Part shown: positions 8,103-16,740 of the stretch, one piece after another
How positions within the stretch are numbered: the stretch's first letter is position 1
Layout of the letters: each line of letters starts with the position of its first letter
DNA from: a virus
Direction: 5' to 3' (one strand)
IMG/VR virus record: IMGVR_UViG_3300032116_000374
Span: 1 to 45,673 of that record
DNA length: 45,673 nucleotides
Notes under the pieces: generated by a model
What the model saw: the letters and a program-made list of their open reading frames with translations, nothing else
Told to the model about the DNA's origin: nothing
Database searches by the model: none
Translations under genes and position numbers: made by a program

Positions 8103-9554
8103 TTAGCCGATGACTGGACCGAAGGAGCTCGGGGCGTTCTGAACGATACCGCGAGCGTAGAACTTCGAGTTGATCATCTTCTTCGCGAAGCTGGTCGCGA
8201 AGCCCCGTTGATGGAGGAAGTCAGGCAGCATGATATCAGGGGTGGTGTACAGCTTCTGGTACTCAGCTAGGACGTAGCCGGTACGGAGGAACTGGTCACC
8301 CTTGTGGCCAACGAGGAACTCGTTGGTCGGATAGTGAGGATCAGCGAAGATCTTCTTGTTGCCGAGGTCACCGATGTAGGTGATGCCCTGCATCTCAACG
8401 CGGTTGTTACGCGGCACGAAGTGCGGCAGCGTGGCAACAACGGTGGCGGACTGGAGGCCGAGCAGCGCCCAGTTACCAGCAACCATGTTCGTCGAACCAA
8501 AGATGAAGTTGGAGGCAGTCTCCATAGCATCAATGAACGAGTACTTGTGGGTCTGGTAGTTGACGTTCGAGGGAGGCGTAGCATCCCAGGTAACGAAACC
8601 AGCGTCAGCACGGGCACGCAGGTCGAAGATGACCTGACGATGCTTCTGATACTGAAGCGCGTTGGTGATGGCGTTGAGCAGAATCGACTCAGCGCGGATG
8701 TTGTACATCGCGGAGAGGTTCTGATCAGCTTCCTCGGACCACACGGCCTTCAGCTTCATTACCTGCGCAGTGACAGGGGTGGAGCTGATCTTGACCTCGT
8801 AGTCCATGATCGACTGATTACCTTCCGAGTTGAACTGGTAGGTAACCGAGTACGAAGCAGTGGAGGAAACGCCGGTGACAGTGAAGGCACCGTTCACATA
8901 GTTCACAGTACCGCCAGTGATAGCACCAGTGGCGATAATCGCACCGTTGCCGTCATCAGTGGTTGTGTCGTTGCCGATCGTCAGCTGGACGGTGCCAGGA
9001 CGGAGCGGAGTCCACTCGAGGGTAGCAGCGCCACCAGCGAGAGCACCAGTCTCGTTAGAAACGAGCTCAGAGCTATCGTCATCGCGGTCAACCGCACCAC
9101 CGAGAGCGCGCCACATCGGAGCACCCTTAGGAGTCTGACCCTTACGACGACCAGTGATGATGTCGAGGTAGACGATCTGGGACACCGGACCAGCCATGGG
9201 CTGGAGGGCGACGAGCTGGTCGATGACATCATTCTCAGCCATGTTGGAGATGACTGGGAAGATCCACTTGTCGAAAGTGCCGAGGTTGGAAGTACGGGTA
9301 ACCTCATCGAGGCGACCGAACTTACGACGGCAGTTTTCGAGCATGATAGCGGCGATGGGCCGCTTGTACTCCGGCATGTGCGAGACGAACTGCTTCCATC
9401 CGAGAGCTTCCCAGAGTCCACGATCAGACCCCTCTGCTACTCCGACGTCAGTATCCGCCAGGCGCTTGCCCCACTCATAGATTTCGGTGAAGCGTGTTAC
9501 GCCACCGCCTTCTGTAGCCAGCTCAGGGCGGCCACTAGGTGCAATGATGACCAT
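8103..9554 (-). CDS. Major capsid protein, T4 gp23-like, 483 aa
   Basis: The main shell protein of the head. The segment FPVISNMAENDVIDQLVALQ (about residues 93-112) followed by PMAGPVSQIVYLD matches the gp23 family signature around VQPM..PTG.IF.L in the HK97-fold core. It lies directly downstream of the prohead protease-scaffold gene, the conserved gp21-gp22-gp23 order. An insertion-like beta-rich segment (about residues 170-245, Thr/Gly/Ala rich) could be a gp23-type insertion domain. GC content and codon choice look higher than in neighbours (many GTC, ACC, GAG), as expected for a highly expressed gene. The ATG at 9554 has no Shine-Dalgarno sequence; the 18-base gap is A/C rich. A bidirectional terminator follows the stop. 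Confidence 0.93.
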   Translation of the reverse strand: MVIIAPSGRPELATEGGGVTRFTEIYEWGKRLADTDVGVAEGSDRGLWEALGWKQFVSHMPEYKRPIAAIMLENCRRKFGRLDEVTRTSNLGTFDKWIFPVISNMAENDVIDQLVALQPMAGPVSQIVYLDIITGRRKGQTPKGAPMWRALGGAVDRDDDSSELVSNETGALAGGAATLEWTPLRPGTVQLTIGNDTTTDDGNGAIIATGAITGGTVNYVNGAFTVTGVSSTASYSVTYQFNSEGNQSIMDYEVKISSTPVTAQVMKLKAVWSEEADQNLSAMYNIRAESILLNAITNALQYQKHRQVIFDLRARADAGFVTWDATPPSNVNYQTHKYSFIDAMETASNFIFGSTNMVAGNWALLGLQSATVVATLPHFVPRNNRVEMQGITYIGDLGNKKIFADPHYPTNEFLVGHKGDQFLRTGYVLAEYQKLYTTPDIMLPDFLHQRGFATSFAKKMINSKFYARGIVQNAPSSFGPVIG

Positions 9555-9572
9555 ATTTTGTCGATGTTGTTG

Positions 9573-11129
9573 TTATTGTTGTGAACCCGAAGTCGAGAGA
9601 CGACGGGCAATGGCAATACTCTCACTAATGTTACGGGGATTGCCAACCGGAACCACAATGGTACCGAGCTTGCCCGTGTCCTTTGACTCAGTGACTGGGG
9701 TTGAAGTCTCAACCTTGGCCTCAGTAATAGTGGCCTTGGTTTCAACATTCTCCTTAGACTCATTCGTCGCAGGGACAGTGGTTGTTGAAGCCGCTGGGGT
9801 TTCAACCGCGGCAGCCTTAGGAGCTTCAGCCTTCTTAGCTGGCTGGATAGACTCACGCAGAGAGGCAAGAGCCTCTGGAGTCTTAGCTTCCTTCAACTTA
9901 GCCGCAAAATCAGTATCGGTCTTGAGCTTATCAGAAAACTCAAGCTCGAGAACTCGACGACCAAGGCGAACGACAGAGTCGTTGCTCTCGGCCTGAAGTG
10001 ACTTGTACCGCTTGGCCAGAATCTCCAGCGCAGTGGTAGCAACATCATACTTCTCATTCAGCGTACCCTGGTCAGCTTGAACGCTTTCAGCAAATTGCTT
10101 CCAGGCGCGGCCGCGGGCAAGGTTACGTTGGTTGACCTCCATCAACTTAGTGTTGGCGTCAAGCGATTCCTTGAGTTTGTTCTTCAAGGTCACGCCGGTT
10201 TGAACGATCTTCTCGGTGACTGAAAGCAGCTTCTGCTTCTCCACGCTGAGACGCTCAACTTGGGCAGTGGGGGCAGCAATAGCCGAGCTCCAGGTATTCT
10301 GGATGGCTGTAATCTCTTCGTGGAGACGTGTTCCGTCCCAACGACGATTAGCTGTATCCTCACTGCACCAAGCCTCAACATGCTGATGGAGAGTTTCCAT
10401 CTGGCGCATGCCTTCAGCGTACCGTTGTGGAGTCAGCTTGCTGACTTCCAGGCCCGCGAATGACTGCAATGACTGACGAATTTGATTCGCGTCCATGGTA
10501 TTTTTTGGTGTTTGTTTAGCTACTGGAGTTTTGGCTCCCTGAATCGAGCTCTCTGTTACAGTAGTAACGGAGCGCTTCGAAATCTTGGATTCACCGACTG
10601 GCTCAACTACGGCATTAGAAAAGCTGGGAGTCATTACAACGTCCCAGCCTTCGCAAATATAGTCTTCTTGGACTATGTCAATACCCTCTGAATTTTTAAC
10701 CAGGCTACCATAGCCTCTGCTTGAGACTGTTGGGTTGTAGCCAGCCGCAATCAACGCTTGCATCTTGCGGCCTTCAGCTGTGTCAAGGAATACTAGTTCA
10801 CCCGTTATAGATCCGTCCTCATTGAGCTGAGCGGATGTAACGATGTGGCTGATTGGGCTGAGCAATGTCACCTGACCATCAGATGGATGCTCAAGAAGAC
10901 CGAAAGTCTTATTCTCGGCTAAACGCTTACGAAGAAGACTTCCATCCTTGAAGTTGGCCTCCCAAACCTTTCTCGTATAGATTCGGCGATTACCATTGAC
11001 TTCGTCACAAAAGCCAAGGCGACCTATGGCCTTTGTGGCCTTAAAGCCACCACCGAGATCTTCATTGACTAGACCTTTCTGTCTATCAATGATGAAATCA
11101 CATGAATCAACAAGGTATTGCTTTGCCAC
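9573..11129 (-). CDS. Prohead protease fused to scaffold/core domain, 518 aa
   Basis: The N-terminal domain (about 1-180) is a gp21-type prohead serine protease: NRRIYTRKVWE at 47-57, the catalytic His in LLEHP (His81), and the Ser in VSSRGYG (Ser136/137), the usual H-then-S order of this fold. The remaining 330 residues contain a Thr/Lys/Ala linker (about 180-210), long helical coiled-coil sequence (about 210-430) and a low-complexity Ala/Lys/Glu/Thr tail. This resembles a gp22-like core scaffold. In T4 the protease and scaffold are separate genes, so this looks like a natural fusion in which the scaffold would carry the enzyme into the prohead. The start is GTG at 11129. A sharper domain boundary needs alignment. 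Confidence 0.9.
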   Translation of the reverse strand: MAKQYLVDSCDFIIDRQKGLVNEDLGGGFKATKAIGRLGFCDEVNGNRRIYTRKVWEANFKDGSLLRKRLAENKTFGLLEHPSDGQVTLLSPISHIVTSAQLNEDGSITGELVFLDTAEGRKMQALIAAGYNPTVSSRGYGSLVKNSEGIDIVQEDYICEGWDVVMTPSFSNAVVEPVGESKISKRSVTTVTESSIQGAKTPVAKQTPKNTMDANQIRQSLQSFAGLEVSKLTPQRYAEGMRQMETLHQHVEAWCSEDTANRRWDGTRLHEEITAIQNTWSSAIAAPTAQVERLSVEKQKLLSVTEKIVQTGVTLKNKLKESLDANTKLMEVNQRNLARGRAWKQFAESVQADQGTLNEKYDVATTALEILAKRYKSLQAESNDSVVRLGRRVLELEFSDKLKTDTDFAAKLKEAKTPEALASLRESIQPAKKAEAPKAAAVETPAASTTTVPATNESKENVETKATITEAKVETSTPVTESKDTGKLGTIVVPVGNPRNISESIAIARRLSTSGSQQ

Positions 11130-11218
11130 GTATTAAAAGCCAGGGTGTAAACGATGACTCAGACGTTTTATCTCTATCAGCGCTAAAATGATTGAACTTC
11201 AAAGCTAATCTTCGGACA
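11130..11218 (-). promoter_or_regulatory. Intergenic region upstream of the head genes; possible promoter
   Basis: An 89-base gap in front of the protease-capsid genes, one of the longest gene-free stretches here. On the minus strand it holds TTGAAG and TGATAG 17 bases apart, a possible sigma-70-like pair, an ATAAAA stretch that could be a late-type element, and a GTTTACA without a good partner. A head-gene promoter is expected here, but none of these is decisive. Confidence 0.3.
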
Positions 11219-11506
11219 TTACACCAATGGCTCTAATGGTGAGCGCTTGGGCGTCTTTGGGTTCTTGATTACAATTGTTGCATTATAGAAGTTCCAACAG
11301 TAGTCTAACGCCTTTTCAACTGCGTCCATATTGGCCCCACGCATTCTAAACCAACTACGGGCATCTTCTGGATCCAATTCCTCTGATGAGCCATCACTAA
11401 CATTAAGCACAAACCAGTCTAGGCCCGGTTCTCTTCTCAGCTCAATAGTAAGAGGTTGTGATGGTTGAACGGGCAGAGGTTCAACCATAGGTGGCTGATT
11501 CGACAT
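11219..11506 (-). CDS. Small hypothetical protein, 95 aa
   Basis: An unrecognised acidic protein with a Pro-rich N-terminus (repeated PxxPxQP), then a compact domain containing WFVLNVSDGSSEELDPEDA and a helix ending WNFYNATI. It has no membrane segment or Cys pair. The start is ATG 11506, with a TTG codon just before it. The divergent glycosyltransferase begins 26 bases away at 11533, so regulatory sequence for both must overlap coding DNA. The position next to the head genes does not reveal a role. Confidence 0.7.
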   Translation of the reverse strand: MSNQPPMVEPLPVQPSQPLTIELRREPGLDWFVLNVSDGSSEELDPEDARSWFRMRGANMDAVEKALDYCWNFYNATIVIKNPKTPKRSPLEPLV

Positions 11507-11532
11507 CAATCTAGATACAAGTTCTTGAGCAC

Positions 11533-12399
11533 ATGACTGCTATTGCCATTCTGACTTACAATCGTCTTCCGGCCTTGCAAAAGATTCTTGAAAGCATCAT
11601 GAATCAAAACAAAGTCAAAGACATAGCTATTTTTGAGGACTGTGGACAGCAGGACACCACTCGTTTTTGGCTCAATTCCACCTTGCCCAAAATACCAAGA
11701 CCAGATCTTATGGCCACACAGCACATTCTTGGTGGTGGAACTGTTCAAGCATTTCTAGGAACAGACAATCTGGGTGTTGCTGGCAACAGCAATAGAGCAC
11801 TTAAGTGGTTCATGGAGGAGACCACAGCCGATCATTTGCTGCTGTGCAATGATGATATTGAGTTTGTTGGAAATGCAGCCAAAGCTTATAGAGATGCTCA
11901 TGATGGAACCCAGATTGAGCTTTTTTGTTTCTGTGACTTCACAAGCACACAGTACAAGTGCACTCCTGTGATCTATAGGGGATTTGCTCTTAAAAAGCTT
12001 TCCAGAATGACTGGCATGATGATGTCAATCACGAGAAAGCTCGTGGAAAGTATTGGTTATTTTGATCCTCAATTTGGCCGATTTGGTGAGGAACACTGTG
12101 ACTATACCATAAGAGCTCGCTATGCTGGACACCAAAGCATCATGGGCATACAGCAGTATTGTGTGGACATCAATCCATCAATCCCAGTGCTTAAACATCA
12201 GGAGGTTAACTCAACAATATCACAGGCTGAAAAGCCAGAGTTAGACAGAGTGGCGAGCTTAACCATGAGAGAAAAGTCTAAGCGCTACCCATTTACAAGT
12301 CCATACCTTGGTTTTTCCTTAGTAAGAAATAGAATGACAGATTCTATGAATGAAGCTGGCATTCAGACCGAATTCCTACTGGGTCATACATCCATCTAG
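11533..12399 (+). CDS. Family-2-like glycosyltransferase, 288 aa
   Basis: A GT-A fold glycosyltransferase that would move a sugar from a nucleotide-sugar donor to an unknown acceptor. The N-terminal strand AIAILTYNRLPALQKILESI is the typical GT2 opening. NLGVAGNSNRAL (about 79-90) matches the nucleotide-binding N-x-G-x-x-x-x-N pattern. The metal-binding motif is NDDIEF at about 106-111. Later GYFDPQFGRFGEEHCDY holds the acceptor-side acidic residues. It is on the plus strand and its 3' end overlaps the convergent fucosyltransferase-like gene by 24 bases. The acceptor could be modified DNA, a virion protein or a host glycan. Confidence 0.85.
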   Translation: MTAIAILTYNRLPALQKILESIMNQNKVKDIAIFEDCGQQDTTRFWLNSTLPKIPRPDLMATQHILGGGTVQAFLGTDNLGVAGNSNRALKWFMEETTADHLLLCNDDIEFVGNAAKAYRDAHDGTQIELFCFCDFTSTQYKCTPVIYRGFALKKLSRMTGMMMSITRKLVESIGYFDPQFGRFGEEHCDYTIRARYAGHQSIMGIQQYCVDINPSIPVLKHQEVNSTISQAEKPELDRVASLTMREKSKRYPFTSPYLGFSLVRNRMTDSMNEAGIQTEFLLGHTSI

Positions 12400-13278
12400 G
12401 CGATTTAGGGCACAGCTAAGCATTTCGTCCTCGTTGGTCTCAAGTGAGAATGGTCCTTCTACAAATTCAAACCTACGACTTGGTGGACCTCCTATTGTTC
12501 CAACAGGCTTGTTGGACAAAAGACCTACAAACTGGCTAAACTGGCTTGATGACGAACCAAAAACAAACGCACATCCACTTAGATTCATCAAGTCTATGAC
12601 AGCGTCTTTAACACCATCCACTGAGCGGTAGGGATTTATGTCAAGATAATCAGCATGAAAATGTTCAGATAGAGATTGTTTTATCCGTAAATTTGGACAG
12701 CTTATGTAGAATCTAGTAGTGGGTCTTGCACTTACAATTCTGTGCATTAAAGCCTTAAATGCCTCTTCAGAGGCTCCACTAAAGCAGTCAAGGTGATTTA
12801 CACCTTCAGGCCTGTAGTCACCATATCTGAGATGGATTCCAATGTAAGATGAGTATTTCGAAGGAGACGCTTTGGCCAAGATCTCTCTTTTGAATGGAAT
12901 ACTTGACAGAAGTGTCTTAAGTGCATCTCTGTGATCTTCGGTGTGAAATTGTCCTGAAAATACTGGAGCAGTCCAAGACTTTATGACTATGATGTCGTGT
13001 GGATCATCTCTTCGTATGTTGGTGTATTCGTGAGGAGGAACTAAACCTGCATTGTAGACTTTACAGGTGACTCTAGCATCTAGTAGCCTGTATGACAACT
13101 CATGATCAGAAATAATGCTTAAATCTGAATCAAATATGTCCGTAAAGCTAACGTCCAACTCACTGTTTTTTGGCCAATAAATCTTAAAATCACGATTAAG
13201 ACTATCAGCGATTATTTTTGAACCCAACAGTGAGTGGATCCTATTGCAAAGTCCTGATGTGCAAGAAGCCACCAACAT
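12376..13278 (-). CDS. Fucosyltransferase-like protein, 300 aa
   Basis: Resembles the GT-B fucosyltransferases (GT11/GT23-type). The N-terminus SGLCNRIHSLLGSKIIAD (about 8-25) matches their G-x-x-N-R-x-x-x-x-x-x-x-x-A-x opening. IGIHLRYGDYR (about 149-159) matches the conserved H-x-R-x-G-D donor-site motif. The C-terminal SSSSQFSQFVGLLSNKP matches the S-x-F-S-x-x-x-x-L donor-binding end. The family assignment is by motif, and sugar specificity is not known. The start codon overlaps the preceding glycosyltransferase stop (TAATG), so the two are probably translationally coupled. Confidence 0.75.
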   Translation of the reverse strand: MLVASCTSGLCNRIHSLLGSKIIADSLNRDFKIYWPKNSELDVSFTDIFDSDLSIISDHELSYRLLDARVTCKVYNAGLVPPHEYTNIRRDDPHDIIVIKSWTAPVFSGQFHTEDHRDALKTLLSSIPFKREILAKASPSKYSSYIGIHLRYGDYRPEGVNHLDCFSGASEEAFKALMHRIVSARPTTRFYISCPNLRIKQSLSEHFHADYLDINPYRSVDGVKDAVIDLMNLSGCAFVFGSSSSQFSQFVGLLSNKPVGTIGGPPSRRFEFVEGPFSLETNEDEMLSCALNRLDGCMTQ

Positions 13279-14918
13279 TAAACAGGAGCACCTGGGTGAG
13301 TGTGTGAGACACTGAAGCCATCTTCAGCTTTGAATTTTGAGACAATCTGGTTTAGAAGATTTTTGTGATACGGAGTCAGATCGATCTTATTTTGCTCAGG
13401 CACATACAGACCGTCTGAACCATTCATCATGTGGCCAAAGTCCCAGATGTTTCGACCATGATAGAAACGAACGTATTGTGCTGGGTCACAATTCCAGTTA
13501 CCCACATGGTTATCAACACAAATAACTCTGTCTGAAAACCACTCCAGAAATTTTGTGTCCTCTCTTACTTCAAGAGAAAGATAACGGGCTGGTGTGGATC
13601 TTTCGTAGATAACTGACATCTGTTGGCCTGTGGGCATCTTGTCATAGAAAGCACAGTTGTTAGTCAACGAACACCGTATTTGCCAGATGAAAGTTGATAT
13701 GTGCTTCTCGCGTGTGTTGGCCATCTGATTCTCGATACGAGTGGGGTGGTGCCAGTCATCGTCGTCCCACGTCATACACCAGTCGCCTGTGGCATTCTCT
13801 ATCGACCAGTTTCTTAGATCACCAAGTGTTACTCCTTGGCCCTTAGTAACAAACACCTCCTTGATTCTAGCATCAGGGGTTTTGCACACTTTTTCGTTGC
13901 CATGGTTTATGATGACAAGTTCCTTATTGGACCACGTTTGGTCCAAGAAGCAACCAAGAGAAACTCTGGCAAGTGGGTAACGCTCAGCATTCTTGCCAGT
14001 GATCATCAGCGCTGATACTTTGGGCTTTTTCCACCCAGAGAAAAGTTGGGCCCTAAATAGAGTCCACTCAGTCTCCTCCACTCTTGGCCTTGTGATATTA
14101 CAGGCTGTCCAATTTATTGGATTGACCTTGATTCCTGACATGGTCCAATGCATCCATGTTGCGTGATCAGCGTTGTGCTGAAGTACTGGCATGGTATTCA
14201 TCACCACAACAGGAACAAGACTCACGTTAAAAAGGACACTGCCAATAGGTGATTGTTCCCACAGAACACTGTCCTTTCTAGCGACACAGACAGACTTAGA
14301 GACATTGCAGTACCAATCAGCAACCACGAAGAGGTAGTTGTTGGTCTCCATCAATGGCCAAATACGATTCACTAAGTCATCACACACCATGTCTCTAGCC
14401 ATGATGGGATACATAGTAGTTGGGATATTTTTAATCCTCGCCTGTCTAAAGGCTTCATTCGCACCAACTGACCACCAGTGTTGGCCATAGTCTATAACAT
14501 TTGTCTCCTTGGCCGACGTGGCATTCAACATTGGCGCACGTCCAGGATGTGTAATGGTAAGAAACCAACTTTTGCCTTTCAAAAGTGAATCAAGTTTGGC
14601 TATGCATTGATTCACTTGGTCATTGTTTTCGTCTGTTATTATTACAACAGCATGAAACACCGTTGATACTTTGAATGCGTCAACAGAATAAGGAATAACG
14701 ACCATACCGTTGTGGGTCATCGTTTCAGGTTCTTTCTTGACTTTTCCAACAGCTTTTGAGTATAGCCGCTGACAAGTTGAAGCGTCTAACAGTCCAGTGA
14801 CATTGATGCCGTTGTCTATTTGAAACGACCTTAAACACGTTTCAAATTTGTTAGACTTAGATACTTTGTATCCAAGAATAATCAAATACTCCTGGGCCGT
14901 TTTGACGTCGAGCTTCAT
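13278..14918 (-). CDS. Peptidoglycan-binding-like domain fused to family-2 glycosyltransferase, 546 aa
   Basis: The first ~55 residues match the PG_binding_1 three-helix pattern: QEYLIILGYKV…FETCLRSFQIDNGINVTGLLDASTC. The C-terminal ~250 residues form a GT2-type glycosyltransferase. Its opening is SALMITGKNAERYPLARVSL, then DQTWSNKELVIINHG, then a DDDD metal-binding cluster in MTWDDDDWHHPTRI (about 388-391). The middle (about 70-290) is not recognised but has alternating strands and helices that could be another glycosyltransferase-like fold. The start overlaps the membrane protein's stop (ATGA). A wall-binding module on a sugar transferase is unusual. It may act at the cell wall or be part of the virion. 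Confidence 0.75.
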   Translation of the reverse strand: MKLDVKTAQEYLIILGYKVSKSNKFETCLRSFQIDNGINVTGLLDASTCQRLYSKAVGKVKKEPETMTHNGMVVIPYSVDAFKVSTVFHAVVIITDENNDQVNQCIAKLDSLLKGKSWFLTITHPGRAPMLNATSAKETNVIDYGQHWWSVGANEAFRQARIKNIPTTMYPIMARDMVCDDLVNRIWPLMETNNYLFVVADWYCNVSKSVCVARKDSVLWEQSPIGSVLFNVSLVPVVVMNTMPVLQHNADHATWMHWTMSGIKVNPINWTACNITRPRVEETEWTLFRAQLFSGWKKPKVSALMITGKNAERYPLARVSLGCFLDQTWSNKELVIINHGNEKVCKTPDARIKEVFVTKGQGVTLGDLRNWSIENATGDWCMTWDDDDWHHPTRIENQMANTREKHISTFIWQIRCSLTNNCAFYDKMPTGQQMSVIYERSTPARYLSLEVREDTKFLEWFSDRVICVDNHVGNWNCDPAQYVRFYHGRNIWDFGHMMNGSDGLYVPEQNKIDLTPYHKNLLNQIVSKFKAEDGFSVSHTHPGAPV

Positions 14919-15235
14919 GGTTTACCACCAGACAGGTAGGTAGCAGCCATTCTGGCTGCTTCAAAACCAACGTTCTTGGTTTCTCCAATGCTCTTAATGA
15001 CAAAGTGCATGCACCTAAAGATTAGGATACACATCCACATCAAGTAGAAAAGAATGCCTCCCAAAAGTGCATTTGTGAGTGATTCTGGCCACACTTTGTA
15101 GATCACAAAGATTGCTATGGGCGAAGTGATGATTCCAAGTATGAATGGTGCATCAAACCACCGCAAAAAGCCCAGCATAACCAAGAAGTCAAATTGATTC
15201 TCTGGCTCACGAGGCAAGTCAAGATTAGTTTTCAT
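14915..15235 (-). CDS. Small membrane protein with two transmembrane segments, 106 aa
   Basis: An unrecognised protein with two or more hydrophobic helices: FILGIITSPIAIFVIYKVW at about 31-49, and ALLGGILFYLMWMCILIF at about 57-74. A short cytoplasmic-type N-terminus (…REPENQFDFLV) precedes them. It lies between a sigma-like gene and the PG-binding glycosyltransferase gene, with four-base ATGA overlaps at both ends. This implies one transcript and coupled translation. It could anchor a wall-targeting enzyme, be holin-like, or serve superinfection exclusion. No lysis-gene neighbours (endolysin, spanin) are visible. Confidence 0.75.
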   Translation of the reverse strand: MKTNLDLPREPENQFDFLVMLGFLRWFDAPFILGIITSPIAIFVIYKVWPESLTNALLGGILFYLMWMCILIFRCMHFVIKSIGETKNVGFEAARMAATYLSGGKP

Positions 15236-16740
15236 TCGAGGTCACCTTTCTGGATTTTTTCATTGGCCAACTGCTCAATGAGCTTGATTGAGTCCTTGAC
15301 AGAGGCATTCTTGTCCAGGTAATAGCCATTGGCCACTTGCACAAGCTTCTTCTTCAACTGAGATGATGGCCGGGTAAAACGCAAAGACAATTCACCATCA
15401 TCAGGATTCTTGCTCAACCATAAGATAGGTGACTTGCTTCCCTGCTTCAAAGCATAGGATATGATTTTCTCCTGGCTGCTGTCCTTTCTGGATTGTTCAG
15501 CTCGCTTGAAATTAGAGTTAAGGAAGTTGATGATTTCAACACTTCGCTCATTCACGCTGTCATCAACTGGGATGGTTGGAAGAGCCCGGATAGGCGCTTG
15601 GCTGTCACTGGTTGGCAAATCGATGTTGACTGCGGGTATTCTGTTTGTGCGACTTCCAAGAATAGATGGATGTGGAGTGATCTTGTCCAGGCCCAAAGAC
15701 CTCGTCTCAACCACACAGGCTGACTTAACTCCACAGCCCATACACTTTGGATGCTGATCTTCGTACATGATACCGAAGCAGCTCAACGCGAGTCCTTGAT
15801 CGACTGGAAGTCTGGCGTTGACGACTGACAGATGGTGCTTGACCTCCTCGTTGATCTTACTCAACATGTTACGGGCGGCTAAACTAAAAAGGCGTCTTAC
15901 AACGACTTTATCTGTGCTACGAGGAACCTCAACCCCAAACACTTTTGATAGAAAAGCGACTGAGGCATTCCATGAATAATCTTCAGAGGATGTTGACATA
16001 AAGACTTTGATTTTAGCTATAACCTGTTTGCGTACTTCCATAAAATGTTCAGTGGACATACCCAGTCCACTGGCCATATGGGAGTAATGGACTTTAAGAT
16101 TGGAGTTACGGCCATGTTTGGCCATGTCGCCCCACATCTCATACTTAGCGGATAGAACTGCTGCCGCGTTTGGTGCGCTAAGCTGTTGAACAACCAGCGA
16201 TTCAAGGGGTGTCAACACAGAACGCAAGTCCTCAAGAAGTTCAGCACCAAATGACCCAAAGTGATTGTCTGACTCTGGACACTCCAGACGTGACTCAACT
16301 TGCAGACGTGCCTCAGGATCATCGATGGAAATCTCAATAGGCTTGTGGTGTTCAGTAAGGAAGTCACCCTTTTCCGGTGGACGAATGCCAGTTCTTTTCA
16401 ATGTAAATCTGTGGCGTTGAACTTGTCCCTTAACATGGTTGTTCAGAGCAGTTTTGAGATACTTGAAAAATTCAAACCGGCTGCTAATTTCCATGTGTTT
16501 TCCATTGTGGAACAAGACACCAATTTTGACACGACACTCTGACCTCAACTCCTCTTCGGTGAGGTTGACACAGCCAGGATCAATGTATGGCCGAATTACA
16601 TTTTGAATCAGATTCTCAGTGTCTGAGGAAATCTCTTCAAAAACAGTTGGGCGATTTTCGAAATCGCATGGATGCACACAATGAAGTCGTGCATCCCTGT
16701 CTAACATTTTGTAGTCTATGACATCCTCATAGGAGGTCAT
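15232..16740 (-). CDS. Sigma-factor-like protein with Cys motif, 502 aa
   Basis: Probably a phage transcription factor related to sigma-70. LRSECRVKIGVLF followed by FEFFKYLKTALNNHVKGQVQ (about residues 80-115) resembles sigma region 2, the -10-binding helices. LLTPLESLVVQQL-like sequence and GLGMSTEHFMEVRKQVIAKI (about 185-260) resemble a region-4-style helix-turn-helix. A CFGIMYEDQHPKCMGCG…C segment near residue 345 is a possible zinc site. The C-terminal ~130 residues are not recognised. I choose ATG 16740, which overlaps the upstream gene by 14 bases. A start at 16773 would overlap by 47. It directly follows a second sigma-like gene. The sigma call rests on pattern, not alignment. Confidence 0.6.
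   Translation of the reverse strand: MTSYEDVIDYKMLDRDARLHCVHPCDFENRPTVFEEISSDTENLIQNVIRPYIDPGCVNLTEEELRSECRVKIGVLFHNGKHMEISSRFEFFKYLKTALNNHVKGQVQRHRFTLKRTGIRPPEKGDFLTEHHKPIEISIDDPEARLQVESRLECPESDNHFGSFGAELLEDLRSVLTPLESLVVQQLSAPNAAAVLSAKYEMWGDMAKHGRNSNLKVHYSHMASGLGMSTEHFMEVRKQVIAKIKVFMSTSSEDYSWNASVAFLSKVFGVEVPRSTDKVVVRRLFSLAARNMLSKINEEVKHHLSVVNARLPVDQGLALSCFGIMYEDQHPKCMGCGVKSACVVETRSLGLDKITPHPSILGSRTNRIPAVNIDLPTSDSQAPIRALPTIPVDDSVNERSVEIINFLNSNFKRAEQSRKDSSQEKIISYALKQGSKSPILWLSKNPDDGELSLRFTRPSSQLKKKLVQVANGYYLDKNASVKDSIKLIEQLANEKIQKGDLE

Noticed and set aside
8304-9584. A 426-codon open frame on the plus strand opposite the major capsid gene
   Set aside because: It mirrors the gp23-like gene exactly, has a low-complexity hydrophilic translation and no family features. 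It is an antisense shadow of a codon-biased gene.
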